DNA of 64,000 bases. It comes from Myceligenerans pegani (GTDB taxonomy: Bacteria; Actinomycetota; Actinomycetes; Actinomycetales; Cellulomonadaceae). The stretch spans positions 18,902 to 82,901 of the forward strand of contig NZ_JADBGR010000068.1 in the NCBI RefSeq assembly GCF_014892515.1, given 5' to 3'. The position numbers were made by a program, and so were the translations under genes. This document shows, one piece after another, positions 63,983-64,000 of the stretch. The notes under the pieces are model-generated. The model did no database searches. It saw only the letters and a program-made list of their open reading frames with translations, and was not told the origin of the DNA. Each line of letters opens with the position of its first letter. Position 1 is the stretch's first letter.

Positions 63983-64000
63983 CGGCGGCCGACGACGGCC

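Overview
The window reads as chromosome of a very high-GC Gram-positive actinomycete, most like Micrococcales of the Promicromonosporaceae/Cellulomonadaceae type. This is inferred from the protein families (actinobacterial MenC, DUF3099, DUF4184, SURF1, an intracellular GH10 xylanase, a form II CO-dehydrogenase-like operon) and from many promoters with a TANNNT -10 box 6-8 nt before the start codon, the leaderless layout common in Actinomycetota. No tRNA, rRNA, CRISPR array, IS element or prophage was seen.

Layout. 0-8.1 kb: end of glgC, a LacI regulator with a 14-bp palindrome in front of a divergent operon (tandem HAD protein, large ECF S component, fused EcfAA', EcfT), and convergent menC. 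8.2-17.9 kb: an accessory cassette, visibly less GC-rich, of tightly overlapping minus-strand genes (two small proteins, a possible 37-residue precursor peptide, a MoaA-like radical SAM protein, an aldo/keto-reductase-like protein, a second seryl-tRNA synthetase, a NodU/TobZ-type carbamoyltransferase, an unknown protein, a GNAT), with a divergent HTH-TPR regulator and a phosphotransferase. 17.9-20.05 kb: a scar zone of gene remnants and an FxLD-type methyltransferase bounded by a 27-bp direct repeat that splits a regulator remnant.

20.05-31.1 kb: DUF3099, small zinc-ribbon-like protein, SURF1, DUF4184, an ABC-F ATPase, then minus-strand genes: an ECF sigma factor with a membrane partner, and a four-gene operon of substrate-binding-like protein, TelA, VWA lipoprotein and XpaC-like protein. 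31.2-40.2 kb: a cox-like molybdenum hydroxylase operon (MoxR, VWA/CoxE, XdhC, then CoxS, CoxL, CoxM, CoxG) with a GH10 xylanase translationally coupled inside it. 40.2-46.3 kb: Tat-exported metallophosphoesterase, Met/acid-repeat lipoprotein, alpha/beta hydrolase and a TIR-transmembrane-repeat protein.

46.3-51.1 kb: thiamine synthesis, with thiO-thiS-thiG-thiF behind a TPP riboswitch and divergent thiE. 51.2-55.5 kb: an EF-hand protein and ectoine-degradation-type genes (doeD, doeA, doeC; no doeB). 55.6-59.7 kb: TetR plus MFS pump, NUDIX hydrolase and a SorC-type regulator. 59.8-64 kb: glpD, glpF and glpK, preceded by two tandem palindromes that the SorC-type regulator probably binds.

The most unusual item is the 8.2-17.9 kb cassette. 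Its gene set (candidate peptide, radical SAM protein, seryl-tRNA synthetase paralogue, carbamoyltransferase, peptide-sensor-like regulator) suggests a tRNA-dependent, peptide-based natural product pathway. That is inference; no product can be named from sequence alone.
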